The position numbers and the translations under genes are program-made. Below are positions 33,838 to 46,361 of a DNA stretch of 64,000 nt, one piece after another. Every line of letters starts with the position of its first letter. The stretch's first letter is position 1. Under the pieces are notes generated by a model that worked only from the letters and a program-made list of their open reading frames with translations, had not been told where the DNA came from and ran no database searches. Source of the stretch: Arabidopsis thaliana (taxonomy: Eukaryota > Streptophyta > Magnoliopsida > Brassicales > Brassicaceae); NCBI RefSeq assembly GCF_000001735.4, contig NC_003070.9, forward strand, positions 8,494,001 through 8,558,000, in the 5' to 3' direction.

Positions 33838-34818
33838 ATGAAATCTTTTGGTTTATGTCTGTTTATTCTCGTATCTTCTCCATGTCTCCTTCAAGCCAAT
33901 CTCTCGTCTGATTATTACACCAAAACATGTCCTGAATTCGAGGAAACACTCGTACAAATCGTCACCGATAAACAAATTGCAGCTCCAACAACAGCTGTCG
34001 GAACACTCCGTCTCTTTTTCCACGATTGCATGGTTGATGGCTGCGACGCCTCAATCCTCGTTGCTTCTACTCCACGTAAAACCTCCGAACGTGACGCCGA
34101 TATCAACCGTTCTCTTCCTGGAGACGCATTCGACGTAATCACACGTATCAAAACCGCCGTCGAGCTAAAATGTCCAAACATTGTTTCTTGCTCCGATATC
34201 CTCGTTGGTGCAACACGTAGTTTAATCTCAATGGTCGGAGGTCCGAGAGTTAACGTTAAGTTCGGTCGGAAAGATAGTCTTGTCTCTGATATGAATCGTG
34301 TTGAAGGAAAACTAGCTCGACCTAACATGACTATGGATCATATCATTTCTATTTTCGAGTCTAGTGGTCTGACCGTTCAAGAAATGGTTGCTCTTGTTGG
34401 TGCTCACACCATTGGTTTCTCTCATTGCAAAGAGTTCGCGAGTCGGATCTTTAACAAGTCTGATCAAAATGGTCCGGTGGAGATGAATCCGAAATACGCG
34501 GCGGAGCTGAGGAAGTTGTGTGCGAATTACACCAATGATGAACAGATGTCTGCGTTTAATGACGTTTTTACTCCAGGGAAATTTGATAATATGTATTACA
34601 AGAATTTGAAGCACGGTTACGGGTTGCTCCAGTCCGATCACGCGATTGCGTTTGACAACAGGACGCGCTCGCTGGTGGATCTTTACGCGGAGGACGAAAC
34701 GGCGTTCTTTGACGCGTTTGCGAAGGCTATGGAGAAAGTTAGTGAGAAGAATGTGAAGACGGGGAAGCTTGGAGAAGTAAGAAGGCGGTGTGATCAATAC
34801 AATGACTACAAGGGATAA
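33838..34818 (+). CDS. PER6: Class III secreted peroxidase
   Basis: A single exon of 326 residues. The signal peptide (MKSFGLCLFILVSSPCLLQA) is followed by the mature start NLSSDYYTKTCP. The distal active-site motif LRLFFHDCMVDGCDAS holds the catalytic Arg and His; the proximal haem ligand is in VALVGAHTIGFSHC. The eight conserved cysteines are present (CP, HDC, GCDAS, CP, VSCSD, HC, LC, RRC). Class III peroxidases act in the wall or apoplast, oxidising phenolics with H2O2. The usual gene has three introns; this one has none. The symbol rests on the remembered order (At1g24110). Confidence 0.9.
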   Translation: MKSFGLCLFILVSSPCLLQANLSSDYYTKTCPEFEETLVQIVTDKQIAAPTTAVGTLRLFFHDCMVDGCDASILVASTPRKTSERDADINRSLPGDAFDVITRIKTAVELKCPNIVSCSDILVGATRSLISMVGGPRVNVKFGRKDSLVSDMNRVEGKLARPNMTMDHIISIFESSGLTVQEMVALVGAHTIGFSHCKEFASRIFNKSDQNGPVEMNPKYAAELRKLCANYTNDEQMSAFNDVFTPGKFDNMYYKNLKHGYGLLQSDHAIAFDNRTRSLVDLYAEDETAFFDAFAKAMEKVSEKNVKTGKLGEVRRRCDQYNDYKG

Positions 34819-35282
34819 ATTAGGATTACCCCTTTTAACACACATTCAAAATTTATTTGGTAGTGACTAGTGAATTTGGTCTTGTGATATTGAGTTGCTA
34901 ATATATTGAAATTGAAAATGTAGCAATCATGATTCATGCCTTCGGGTGGAAAAAAAAAATCTCTCGTGAAATTTTTTGTGCCATCAATATGTGTTATCTA
35001 AATTTTTGCATGTGTCAAATTGAATAATCTGTTACAAAATTGGATATCACAAAATTTCCATACTTGCGATCCATTTGTCATATGTGATCTCGGGTTCAAT
35101 AGGGCACAATATGTTTAAGAGAACTTTGACAGATAACAATTATCAAAATAAAATTGTTGACTAATACTAATGATAAGTTGAAGGAGAAAAATAGCAAAAG
35201 ATTTACAGATACACCGATCCCTAAGGTAAGGGAGAAAAATAATGGATAAGAATCTTTTTCTTTGATAAAAGTGATGAAGAAA
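34819..35282. other. Convergent 3' region
   Basis: 3' flank of PER6 and of ARL1; AT-rich, with no gene seen. Confidence 0.5.
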
Positions 35283-37946
35283 CTAACAAGGTTTTTTCTT
35301 GTCCAATTTCAAATGTAAATTGAACCATTTGCTCTTCTTCTTTAGTGTCTCGGACTTATCACAAGTACTTGGTTTCTTGTTCTTCTGTCTGCTGCTTTCT
35401 TCCTCTTCTTCTTCCTCTTCCTCTTCCTCTTCTTCCTGTTCAGTTGGAGCAGGCGCCTTAGCCGCCGCCTTCTTGAATGAGCTCTTTCTCATCCTGTTCT
35501 TGCTCGAGCTCCGCTTCATCAATGGAATCGTCGTGTATGCTGAGTGAATTTCATTTCTCTGCTTTAAGAGCTCATCGATCTGCAAAAAGACCATAAGATA
35601 ATCAGACTAAGCTAACCATTTCAGAAACTTACACATAGAATCTGGTCTAATTTACTCAGTCATGACACATCTTCTCTTCGTTTTCTGTGAATGGTGGTTT
35701 GAAATTTATAAACTTTCATGAATAAAAGACTAACCGATTGCATTTCTTGAGCGTATCGACTGGTCATATCGGTGAACTGCACAAGTACTTCCCTGTACTC
35801 TGTCTCAAACTTTGCCAGCTCTGCTCTTTTAGTGAGTATCTGAGCTTCTACAGACCTGAGGTCTTCTTTTTCTTGCGTAAAAGCGGCAGCACACAGGACT
35901 TGGATTGTGTAGCTCACATTTTTAAAAAAGTTATCACCTGAACAAAGGAAAATGTCATCAGATGATCACCAAGTTGAATCGAATACTGAATCCAGACAGA
36001 TATAAAAGGGAGAAGATAAATGAATTTGTAATCAGATAATAAACCAGGAAAACTGACCATAGACAGCAAAGACATGCGTGCCGGCCTTTAGCTCGGTTAC
36101 CTCACATTGCTGAAAACCATCAAGCTTTTTAAAGAAGGCAGTTTCTGGATCTTTTGCTTGAGCCATCTAGAGCAAAAAAAATGAAGTCTTGTTGGGAAAA
36201 AGAAACTCATCCACCAGAATGAGGTGAAGTAAATTTAGAACATAGTGAAGTGAACCTACTGAATTAATTGTGTGATCCAACCGGTAGACAGGGAAACCGA
36301 GAAAGTACATTCCGGCAGATGTTATCTTACCCGTTCTTTTGCTGTCCTCCTGTATCCACGTAGAATTCAATGTACAAGAAGAAAACAACCATTTGAGTTA
36401 CTTATATTTATATGATATATGAAAACCCTCTGAAAAACACTGTTTTCACTTCAATTGATAACAACAATACCTGCAGGGCTAGGCTTAATCCGCTGTTGGC
36501 CTCTTGATCAAAATACAGTAGCTGCACAAGCAGACACACACGTTAGTTCATTATACTTTGGTACTTCCATACCAGTTTGACAGGAAAGACTCTGCCCGAA
36601 CCAACCTTGAATTTGCTTTTGCTAGATGATTCTACTCTGCAGACCAACCCAGCACTTACTTCCTCTTCTGATATTGTGACAGCATAAAAGTGTGCACATT
36701 GCTTTTCAACCTGTAAGAACCATGGCATATATGAGACTTATATGGAGACAGACACTCATTACATACACAGATGAGATCATTACTAGGCATCCGCTAAAAA
36801 CAACACACCTTTTTAGACACAGCTTGTCCAAGTACAAGAGGATCAACTGAAACTCTGCCATTAAGAGCCTCCTCCAATATAGTTGCAGATACAGATGTTT
36901 TTATCGGCACACCAAGTTTGCTAATTCATCGGAAGTTTCAGAACATATACTCAGCTTGCATAAAAGGGGGCTTAGGAAACGAACAGAAGTCTAAATCAAA
37001 AGAAACAAACCTAAACAAAGCTGCAAACACAGTATTCACAGCTCCTAAACTTGAGAGATCTAGCTCCAGCTCTTGGCTTTCTGCTTCAACAGCCTGTGAA
37101 AGAGAAGCGCGTTGCAATTAGCAAAGTCTTAAAGTTGATGCTAGCGTAGTATTAGCTGCTAAAAGAATTTCGAAGCACACCACAGATTAAGAACGTCCCT
37201 ACAGAAAAGCAGTATTTTCTAGAGACCAGGGTCCTATAAGAGCCTAAACAGCATCTTAACCTAGACTAATACAGCATGATAACTATAATTCAACAGAAGA
37301 CACACACACAAAAAATTAACTCTTGCCACACATAGAGGTCAGAGTAAATCTACAATCCCACAATGCAAAACAAATCTCACCTCAAAACCAGCTGAATCAA
37401 ACTGGCGACGTTTCTCCGGATCAGATAAGATGTTGTAAGAAAACGTGACCTCCTTAAACATGTCAGCTGCAACCGGATCATTTGCAGTCTTATCCGGATG
37501 GTACCTGCAACACAAAACATTAATTAGGGACTATAAAAAACAAAGAGAGAGCTTGTGCAGAGGATTTGTAATTACCCTAGACCAAACCATCACCTTCCCT
37601 AATGTAATTCGGATTAGGCTTAGCTAAACAAATCACAGATTAACAAGTAGTCATTGACTAATTCCCAGACTTATCGGTAACCTAAATTGACTCAATTCAA
37701 GGTTCTTCTTCATAGCCTAACCCTAAAATTAACACAGCTTTTCGAATTGCAAATTTCAAATTTCAAACTAGGACTCTAGGAGAGACATAAGAAACCAAAT
37801 TAAACTTACTTGAGAGCCAATTTCCGGTAAGCGCTCTTAATTTCCTGATCGGTAGAGTTCCTTAAGACTCCTAAAACCTCATAAGGATCCCGACGGAGCT
37901 GCTTATCAGCATCCTTCTTCTCCGACTTGGATCTATGACCTGGCAT
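35283..37946 (-). CDS. ARL1: DnaJ protein ARG1-LIKE 1
   Basis: Ten exons (37946-37810, 37504-37381, 37093-37011, 36920-36809, 36710-36606, 36521-36471, 36349-36260, 36166-36058, 35937-35735, 35579-35283) give 436 residues. The N-terminal J domain DPYEVLGVLRNSTDQEIKSA is followed across intron 1 by YHPDKTAND, giving the HPD tripeptide that stimulates Hsp70. The middle holds the ARG1-type region (VSKKVEKQCAHFYAVTISEE and FQQCEVTELKAGTHVFAVYG). The C-terminal part is a coiled coil (RSVEAQILTKRAELAKFETE), then a run of glutamates and a Lys-rich tail. ARG1 and ARL1 act in root and hypocotyl gravitropism. Confidence 0.94.
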
Positions 37947-40182
37947 TTTCTCTTCACAACCAAAACCCCTAATAATCAATCACACTTCAACAAAATAGAA
38001 TCTCCAGCGAGGTGATAATAATCTTCTCCAATTATTCCTTCATTTCTACAATTCTCTCCCCGGAAACCTCAAATTGACGGCGGAAGAGAGCTACGAGACG
38101 GTTCTATGTATCTCTCTATATCTCCGATCCTTGCGAGAGATAAGACTGAACTGTCAAAGGAGAAATCGTCGGAGGAAGGTGAGAGAAATAGTTTGAGAGA
38201 GAGAGAAGACGAAATTTAAAACTGTGGATATTTCACACTACAGTGCGCTGGTTCGGCGCGTGATATCGGCGCGTGGGTTATGAGATTTGAGGTCCGCAGG
38301 TTGTTTCTTGTTTTGGCATCTTTGTTTTTGGGAGGCGCGTAGTGTTCACGCGAAGCAAGACAGTAGGTTTCCAGATTAAATCAATCAATTAACATTAATA
38401 ATCCAACTCATATGTGTTATTTATGACCTTTTTTTAATCATTTCTCTAATGTTTGTTTCTATTTGGATTGGTTTAGTTATAAGTTATAACTTACAATATG
38501 GTTTTCAACAATATCTAGTACCCAACTTATATTAGTGGTTCAAGTTTAACAATTAACAAATTTTTATATTTACTTTGTTATACGTTTTTGTAAACAGCTA
38601 AGATTTTTCTATGTGACATATATGGGAATTTTAAAAAATATAATTATGGTAAAAACAAAAATAGAAAAAGGATTTTACTATATAGGTAGGGTTGAATAGT
38701 AACAGTTTTGTTGACTATAACAATATAATAATAATTATTTATGAGTATAATAACAGTTTAATATTTGATTTGATGCTGCTGAGTTTGAGTATAATCGAAT
38801 TTAATTAGCGATTAACGTCAAATTGTTAAGTTTTTATTTTATTTTCTGTCCTATCCTCACAAAAAGGTTGTGATGCTGGCTTGCATCAGTGTACAACTTT
38901 TCAGGAATATTTTATAAAAAATGGTCCACATGAGATTATTAATTGAGTATTAATGAAAATGAAAACACAACGACGAGGACACTTCAACACAATCAGAGGC
39001 TCATTATCATGTTGGGTTCATTTTTCTAATAAATTTGTGTTCTTGCCAAATCTTTTCTTGGGCTTTATCGAGGATCATTTTAAACTAATGTAAAGATTAG
39101 TTTGTAACAAATATTTGTTTATAAGAATGTCTAAGAAATACTTTACCGTTTTTGATTATTTTAGATAGAAAAATACATTGGAGAATGAGATATTTGCAGT
39201 TTCAAAATATTACTTTCACTTCACGAGATCGGGACGTATTACATTATAATTAAAATTATTATCAGCAGATTCCTACTACGAAAATGATTGGAACTGGTCC
39301 CCTTTACGGTCATAAGTCACAACAAAACGTCATATGCTTAGGACTGTTGACTTGTTTGATGGGTTTGTATCATCGTACTAAAATCTATATATTATTCATG
39401 GGTCTCTAAAGTTTGGGCCTTACAATTAGAAACCCAATAACTGAATCGCCTAAAATGTTAAACCTCCATTCGCATTTTATCAAGCAATAAGAAGGGACAT
39501 ATATTTTGGTAATTGCATAGAGTATTTTTATATTTCAATTTAGAATTCAGTTATCTGCACACAAAGATTGTATAGTAGTACTATAGTGTGAAAGTTTTTC
39601 TTTCCCCATACTTCACGTGTATTATGCGATATCCATTTATCACTATTATAACATATAAATTCAGTCATAGTGGAAGACAAAACTACGTGATTCGTTATTT
39701 TAAAAAGTTCCACAATTCTTTTATCAATGTTTTTTGGGGGGTCATCTGACCTCACACACATATTCCAGATTAATAACTTCAACCAAACACAAATCATAAA
39801 ACCACCACACCACATGGATGATCAACTTCCACGTTGTAGAATAAGTTTTATAATTCTCTATCGTCATTTTAAATTTACTTTAACTCTATATTTCACAAAG
39901 AAAAATAAAACTAAACATTAAAACAATGTGTACACATAAGTTCGTGTGAAGTCGTGAAGGTCATTGTTAATAACATAGCCAATGATGATCAAAACTGAGA
40001 AATCTCATATATTTGGAGAACAAATTTATAAATCGTAATATTAAAGTGTACTCCGATAACCGAGTGTTGTAGGTTTTTGACTAAAACCTAGGTAGCTCCA
40101 TTATGATATATCACATTCATAAGTATATAGACTAATAAAGAGAGATTAGTCATAATCACGTTATAGATTGTAAAATAAGCAG
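37947..40182. other. ARL1 promoter and long spacer
   Basis: The first ~300 bases are leader and promoter of ARL1 with GA tracts and a cluster of CGCGT/ACGCG boxes (38245-38355), which fit CAMTA-type sites. The rest (38.4-40.2 kb) is AT-rich with no recognised gene; frames at 39540-39815 and 39727-39921 look random. Confidence 0.45.
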
Positions 40183-41430
40183 TTAGATAGATGAAACCCT
40201 TAAGTTCCAAACTTTAAGAGAAAGATCAAGACTCCCACTATAAACCATACAAGAATAATCAGAATTAGAATCGGAATCAGAAACTGAAACAGCCAAAGAC
40301 TTAACAGGCTTGGTATGTCCTTCCAGAACCGCCAAACAAGAATAACCCTCTTTCTCCATTAATCCTCTCCTCCAAACCCTCAAGCTCTTATCCGCTGACC
40401 CACTCAACACCAAATCAGACGCAACTGCTAAACACATAATCGCCTTCCTGTGTCCCCTTAAAGCTCCCACTACAGACATATGTAACTCCTCATCATCTCC
40501 ATTAATCAATCTCTCCCACACAAGAATCGATCTATCACACGCACCGGAGTAAAGAACCTTCCCGTCTTCACTAATAGCCAACGCGTTCACTGCCGAGAGA
40601 TGTTTAGTCAGTGTAGCGACCAGAGAGTGTTTCTTGTCCTTCTTGTTCCACACTTTGATCTTCTTATCTGCCGAACCCGTGTACACAAAACCGTCTTTGG
40701 ACACTACGATGGCGTTAATAGCATCATCGTGAGCCTTTTCGATAGAGTCCAAGCATTTGAAATCAGATGTTCTCCATATCTTGAAACTCCGGTCCCACGA
40801 AGCAGAGTAAAGCAGAGAGCCATCTTGCGACAAGGCTAGTGATGACACGGCGTCCACATGGTGAACCCACGTGCACTTCTTGTGCCGTCGGACTTCCACG
40901 TAGCTTTTGCTACTAAAGAGAGTCTTGAAGCGGTCGTTCATCGTCGGAAGAGTAGCTACGCACTTGTACTTCTGACCTCTGCGATTGCTCTCGTCGATGA
41001 TCTTCCATACACGAATCTTGTGATCTTGATGAGCACTTATTAGCTTGTCGCCAAGAATCACCAACGATTTAACCCCTCCGTTTCCGTTGGCAACTACGTT
41101 ACGGTCATCGCCGGTGGAATATTCCGGTGAGAACGGAGGTTCACGAGGCCATACACGTATCTCACTGTTGGAAGAGCCAGTGTAGAGTAATTTATCTGAG
41201 ACAGCGAGAGAAGATACGTACGAGGATTTATCTTTGAGCGTGGCTAAGCAATGGTGATCGACGCTGGAGCTCTGATGCTGAAAAGACAGCGAAGGAACCA
41301 ATGGAAGACTTGGCTGAGACAAAAGCGATGATGACGTTGAGGATTCTGATTGGTGATGCGTCGATTTCGTTTCACATTCTGATCTTGTTTCATTGCAAGG
41401 CAGAGGACAAGAACACGGAAGCAAACCCAT
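40183..41430 (-). CDS. WD40-repeat protein (At1g24130-type)
   Basis: A single exon of 415 residues. The N-terminal ~60 residues are rich in Cys/Ser and otherwise unstructured (MGLLPCSCPLPCNETRSECE). WD40 repeats follow, seen as VSSLAVSDKLLYTGSSNSEI, SLVILG..LISAHQDHKIRVWK, VSSLALSQDGSLLYSASWDR, NAIVVSKDGFVYTGSADKKI, NALAISEDGKVLYSGACDRS, CLAVASDLVLSGSADKSLRV and VYSGSLDLSLKVW, about seven blades, enough for a closed propeller. It is probably a protein-protein scaffold. No enzyme domain is present and the partners are unknown. Confidence 0.93.
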   Translation of the reverse strand: MGLLPCSCPLPCNETRSECETKSTHHQSESSTSSSLLSQPSLPLVPSLSFQHQSSSVDHHCLATLKDKSSYVSSLAVSDKLLYTGSSNSEIRVWPREPPFSPEYSTGDDRNVVANGNGGVKSLVILGDKLISAHQDHKIRVWKIIDESNRRGQKYKCVATLPTMNDRFKTLFSSKSYVEVRRHKKCTWVHHVDAVSSLALSQDGSLLYSASWDRSFKIWRTSDFKCLDSIEKAHDDAINAIVVSKDGFVYTGSADKKIKVWNKKDKKHSLVATLTKHLSAVNALAISEDGKVLYSGACDRSILVWERLINGDDEELHMSVVGALRGHRKAIMCLAVASDLVLSGSADKSLRVWRRGLMEKEGYSCLAVLEGHTKPVKSLAVSVSDSDSNSDYSCMVYSGSLDLSLKVWNLRVSSI

Positions 41431-42130
41431 TGTTCTTGACCAAGCTAGAGAGAGTTTTATGTTTTGTTTGTTTTGTTGTTGTCGGGAATAATCGTGGATA
41501 TGCTTTGCTTTATAAGATGAGTTTTCGTATCCCGAGGTAGGGAAGATCTGGGGAGTTTAATGGAGAATTATATAGAAAGGTAAAAGATAATTAAAAGAAA
41601 ATTAAAGTTTAGGGTAGTGTAGGGTGGGGGAACTGATTGACCCATGTGTCGTTACTGTGATAGTGTGATGATGTGTTTGTAATTAATTAACATATCTTTG
41701 TGTTCCTAACTTACCTTTTTGTAATTATTATATTTCCCTTATAATCAGTTTTGGCTTATTATAAAGTTATGTGTGTTTTGAGTTGAGAGATCAAACCCGA
41801 TGCTTCCAAAGTTATGTTAAATTCCCTTTACCAGGGTCAAATTGTAATCATTATTTCTAGTTATAATGGTCCCCATCAATAGTGATTTCCATTTAAAATT
41901 GTTATTGAATTTGAGTTTAAATAAAATAATTTGAACTTTACTCCTAAAAAGTTAGTTTGAACTTTATACTTTGAACTCATAAATTTCATCTCAAAATTAA
42001 TTAGTAACAAAAAAAAAAGTATACTATTATGTTCAAAAAGAGAAACTATGCATGAATGAAGAACCAATCTAGGAAAAATAATCCAAACCGTGTCTTAATA
42101 ATCTGTAAATTAATGAACTAATCCAATCAT
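41431..42130. other. Promoter of the WD40 gene and spacer
   Basis: Upstream region of the WD40 gene and 3' flank of 3-MMP; no gene seen. Confidence 0.5.
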
Positions 42131-43285
42131 CTACACTAAATACAAAAATAATCCAAATATAATCCAAAAATAATACTGAAGTAGATTAGTCAAAACCGAT
42201 CTAGAACCGTCGCTTCTACCAGGAGCACCAGAATCGCCAGTGTCTCGTTGTTGAGTGGACGGTGGTGGAGATCTAGAACCATTGAAGTTAGGATTCGCAC
42301 CGTACAAATATTGGACTCCTTCCACGTCATCGGTCGTTAAATCAACTTTACGCCTACCCGTCCTGATGGTTGGATACATGATCGAACCTTCTACCGAGGA
42401 ATGGCCTAACCCTAGAAGATGTCCAATCTCGTGAACAGCCACCGATTCTAGATCAACAGCCTCAGACACGGAGATAAAACCGTCGCCTCCTTCGCCGGAG
42501 ACGATCCAGTTCTCTTCTCCGTCTAGATGGAAGTGTCCCGTCGGGGGCGAGAACGCATGTGCTAGCGTTCTCATTGGGCCGTCGAACGGTTCTCCGTCTC
42601 CGTGCTCTCCGGAGTAGAATCCGATGCTGATGTCAGAGGTCGAGAACCTCTCCACGCGTGTGAACGTTAGTGGAGTCACCTCCTCCCAACGAGTGAAAGC
42701 GCGTGAGAACACGCTCTTGACCTCTTCGGTCAACGCGTTTCGCGGGTCGAAAGCGTAGGTTAGATCACGACGATTTCTCGGCCACCGTGGCTCTCCGGGG
42801 AAGAAAGAGTAGTGTTTAACGGCGTGGAAGCGTTGTCCCCGCCCGGCGAAGGAAACCTCGAAGGTTTTCCTACCGCTATGCATAGTTGAGGTGCCGTTGA
42901 CTACGTCGGGGTTGCCGCAACGTGGGATCACAACGTGTTTGAGAGTGAGCTCGTCGAGTACTCCGGTGACGTTTAGCTGGAAGTTTCTCTGGTACATTTC
43001 GACGGCGTTCTTGAGAATATCGTCGAAGTCGTCAGTGAAGTTTCCGGAGAGATTAGTTTCGGTGATGTAGCCAAAATGTTGAAAATATTGTTTGAGCATA
43101 TAGAGACCATCGTACTTCTTGCCGGCGTGACATCCAGTGAAATTCAAGAATGAGTTCCAGGGGTTCCCGGTGGCGTTTCGGAGAAGCTGCGGCGGAATGG
43201 CTGAGGAGTTTGTATAGAAACCAGCGGAGACTGGAGAAGGAGCGAAGAACAACAAGAAAACCATGAAAACACAAATCCTCACCAT
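42131..43285 (-). CDS. 3-MMP: Matrix metalloproteinase (MMP)
   Basis: A single exon of 384 residues. The signal peptide ([20 protein letters not shown]) is followed by a propeptide with a peptidoglycan-binding-like helix region and the cysteine switch PRCGNPD, which keeps the enzyme latent. The catalytic domain (from RDLTYAFDP) has the zinc site [15 protein letters not shown] with the three His and the catalytic Glu, and the Met-turn SIMYP. The C-terminus has a Ser/Pro linker and a hydrophobic end ([14 protein letters not shown]) that suggests GPI or membrane anchoring. It cleaves proteins outside the cell. The symbol rests on the remembered locus At1g24140. Confidence 0.93.
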
Positions 43286-44352
43286 CCAAAAGAGAAATAT
43301 TAAAAAGATTAAGTGAAGAGGTATTATTGAGATTTACAAGAGAATTAGAGAGATGACATAGATAAAACTAAACAAGTTTGACGTTGGAGAAAGCAGAGGT
43401 CATTTCTGCGTTGCGTTTGGAGAATTTTCTATGTTGAAAATGCTGCATTATTCAAAGGAAACTTCCTCCGTCCTCGTTTCAAAGGGTCTCACGAAGAAAA
43501 AGACTAATGAAGCTTCTGCCAATAGATAGTGTCGTTTTATGGATAATTAAAGTTGATTGGTGGCTTGGTGCAATAGATTAGGCCCGATTTAGTCTTGGAT
43601 GACTAGAAATTGTGATTGACCGGTGGTAAAGGACCGGTTAAATGCAAAGTTGGAAAAAGAACCATGCAACAAAAATGGTTGAAGGCGGCAGAATCAACTA
43701 AATTGGTTGAAAGTGTTTTTGTTTTTTTTGGGTCGTTGAATGTTTGAATTGGTCTTTTTTCTTTTTGTGATAATTTTTCCGGAGGTTGTTGTTATTGGTT
43801 GAAAAAATCAACGTAAAATCTCCACCTTACACGAGTAACGCCATGACTTGTTTGTTAGGCTATCTAATTTTTTCCTGTAATGGGTATAACATGCAAGTCT
43901 CCATCGGTAAAATTAATTGATATATCATACATGCATATAAAGTTTTGGGCCAAAAGTTTGAAGCCCTTTCTAAACAGAATTAGGATACATATAAACAGAA
44001 AAATGTAGATTTTCATGTTAGATCCATTTAGGCTAAAAATTGTTTTCAGAATTAGTTCAACCACGTTTGCACCAACATTATTAAAACTTAGAAGCCTGTA
44101 AACGCATAGCTTTATTAACCAAAATCTAAACTAAGGGACGTTTGATAGTGTTTAGTGTACATTTATTTCGTAGTTATGATATTTTTGACTGACTAATTCA
44201 TTTTAGTTACAGATTTTAATTACATTTTTTTTTTGGTGTGCTTTGGGTTAATAATACTTAATTATATTCTACCACCAAGTGATAGGTTTTCTTTGCATAC
44301 GGTTAGTGTATGACTAATGGAGTCATAAGAGCACCTTCACTAGAGGACTCTT
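43286..44352. promoter_or_regulatory. 3-MMP promoter and spacer
   Basis: The upstream region of 3-MMP. No gene is supported; the 43864-44064 frame shows nothing recognisable. Confidence 0.45.
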
Positions 44353-44656
44353 TAGAGCATCCTCAATGGACAATTTAATTGGGTGTCTTTCTCTATTATA
44401 AAATATTAAGAAAATTTCGTTTGCCCCCAAAAAAAAAAAATATTAAGAAAATCAAAATATAATTATTAAAATATGATAGTGTCTTTAAATGAGAGACATT
44501 CAGTTAAAATGTCTATGAAAAGACATTATGGGAAGGAGAATTTTTATTTAAAGACATTTTCATATTTTAATAATTATATTTTAGTTCTTTTAATAGTTTA
44601 TTGTGGAGGAAGACATCCAATATAAATGTGCAATGTGGATGGTGTAAGATGATCTT
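44353..44656. mobile_element. Fold-back MITE-like element
   Basis: The left half ('gagcatcctcaatgg', 'gggtgtctttc', 'aattattaaaatatga', 'gtgtcttta') is repeated inverted in the right half ('taaagaca', 'tcatattttaataatt', 'gaagacatccaa', 'tgtggatggtgt'). The whole can fold into one imperfect stem of about 300 bases. Terminal 'gagcatcctcaatgg' phrases are common in Arabidopsis non-autonomous elements. Ends and target duplication cannot be fixed. Confidence 0.55.
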
Positions 44657-44889
44657 AAGAAGATAAAGTCTTTTTATATCACATGAAAAGTCTATTTTGT
44701 TAATAAAAAAAAGTATATGGAAAAACAGAAAATACATATATTTATGAAAAGACAGTGTTGCCCTACAGAGCCAATAGAACCCATTTGACTGAGTAAAATG
44801 CTGTAAACGAATGCCCCACATACTATTAAATAGTGAGATTCTAACTCAAAAACAATTGACAATGAATAGAAAACTTTATATATTATATA

Positions 44890-45762
44890 TCTATATATAT
44901 ATTTTTGTAGTTATTTTAACAAATAAATCTTAGAGTTGGACTTATTTACAACCCAATGCCATTAGCATTAAATATTTTTTTCAAAATAATTAATTTTACT
45001 TTAAATTCTTAATTTAAATTGTCAATCACATTATCAATCAAATTTAATCCAAACAAACTTCACATCAATCCCTTAAAATTAGCATAAACGTATTTGTTAA
45101 CAATATTTTAAAACAAAGTTTTTTGTTTAAATAAATATTATTCTTACTAAACGTTTTTTGTTTAAATAAATAAATTCTGTATTTGAACTTATTTACAATG
45201 TCATGCTACTGGCATTAATTATTTAGAAATGAAAATATTTAATTAACGATTTAAATCTTCTAAATCTTTGCTTTTAGAGTTATTATGTCATTACCTAAAA
45301 GGGAAAAAATATATTTTTTTAAATATTATTATTTATATATTTAAACTTTATAAAACATTATTAATATTTAAACTTATAAAAAGTTTAATATATAAAAAAA
45401 TTTAACATCATTATATAATATATAGTTTAAAAAAATCTCAAAAACATTTCCGTCATATTTTGTGATTCAAAATTTTAAAAATGAACATATATTGACCAAA
45501 TTGGCGAAAAATGTGTGGGTTCAACATCCCGCATCGACTAAAATATTTAGACAATAATTCATAAATAAGATCAATATTAATAAAATAAATGGTTTTTTTG
45601 CAGGACGGGTTTTGCGGGACGGGTTTGGCAGGACGTTACTTAATAACAGTTGTAAACTATAAAATAAAAATATTTTATAGATAGATACAATTTACAAATT
45701 TTTATATATACTAACTTTAAAAAATCATTTGTCTCCGCGGTGTACCGCGGGTTAAAATCTAG
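44890..45762 (+). mobile_element. Non-autonomous Helitron (AtREP-like)
   Basis: It begins TCTATATATATAT after an A and ends CTAG before a T, fitting A|TC…CTRR|T insertion. The 3' end carries the hairpin CCGCGGTGTACCGCGG ten bases before the end. Internal phrases ('ttggacttatttacaa', 'gcgggacgggttt', 'ggcaggacgttacttaa') are typical of Arabidopsis AtREP elements. At 873 bp it has no helicase frame. It lies right upstream of the degenerate peptide gene at 45.9 kb. The precise 5' end is less certain than the 3' end. Confidence 0.8.
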
Positions 45763-45929
45763 TACCACTTAATTTCATACTTAATTTTCAATGTGATATA
45801 TTGTTATCCTTAATACATACCAACATGTCGTCTTCCCTCTCATTTCCTCTCCTCAATTTTGTTTATATAGATGCGTAATCTAAAATAGTGTCGAAGTGAA
45901 CTTTAATTATTAAGATCTCTTCATTCATT

Positions 45930-46361
45930 TGCCTTTTTCTTCTCATGTTTTTGCTTTTTATAGATGAACAAGCCCTTGCAACCCAAGCAGAACACCGCAA
46001 ACTCAATGAGTCACTTACTTACATATACTTTCGTTATTTTATTTATGTTATTGTTTTGTTGATTTTCATGGTTTAATACATCATGTCATATGTATATTAT
46101 GCTGGTGTTGTAGAAGAGACGATAACCATGAGAAGGAACTTGGAAGGCATAGGCGAAAAAGCTCCCAAATTGGGGTTATTCCGAGCACTTCACGTCATGC
46201 CGAGACAAAAACCTCTAAATAGCAACGAGAAAGAGTGTCCTTTTATAGAAAGACTAAGTCTTGTCAGTGCCGGTCCGGTAAAATGTGGGGCTAAAAATTC
46301 AAAACTGCTAAATTTTGTTTTTGTTGCTAACTATAGGGCATCCATAATTTTTATTTCTTAA
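45930..46361 (+). pseudogene. Degenerate member of the small secreted-peptide cluster (copy A)
   Basis: The exon 1 remnant at ~45918-46004 reads SSFICLFLLMF..DEQALATQAEHRKL, matching the other copies, but the start codon position is lost and the donor after CGCAAACTC reads ATGAGT instead of GTGAGT. The exon 2 remnant from 46113 reads EETITMRRNLEGIGEKAPKL and then drifts out of frame relative to its paralogues; the S-x-S core (PSTSRH) is still legible in another frame. A Helitron sits directly upstream, where the promoter of the other copies would be. Several independent defects mark it as a pseudogene. Confidence 0.7.

Noticed and set aside
33848-34845. Long overlapping frames on both strands within PER6
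   Set aside because: Shadows of a strongly coding exon; only the 326-residue frame carries peroxidase motifs.
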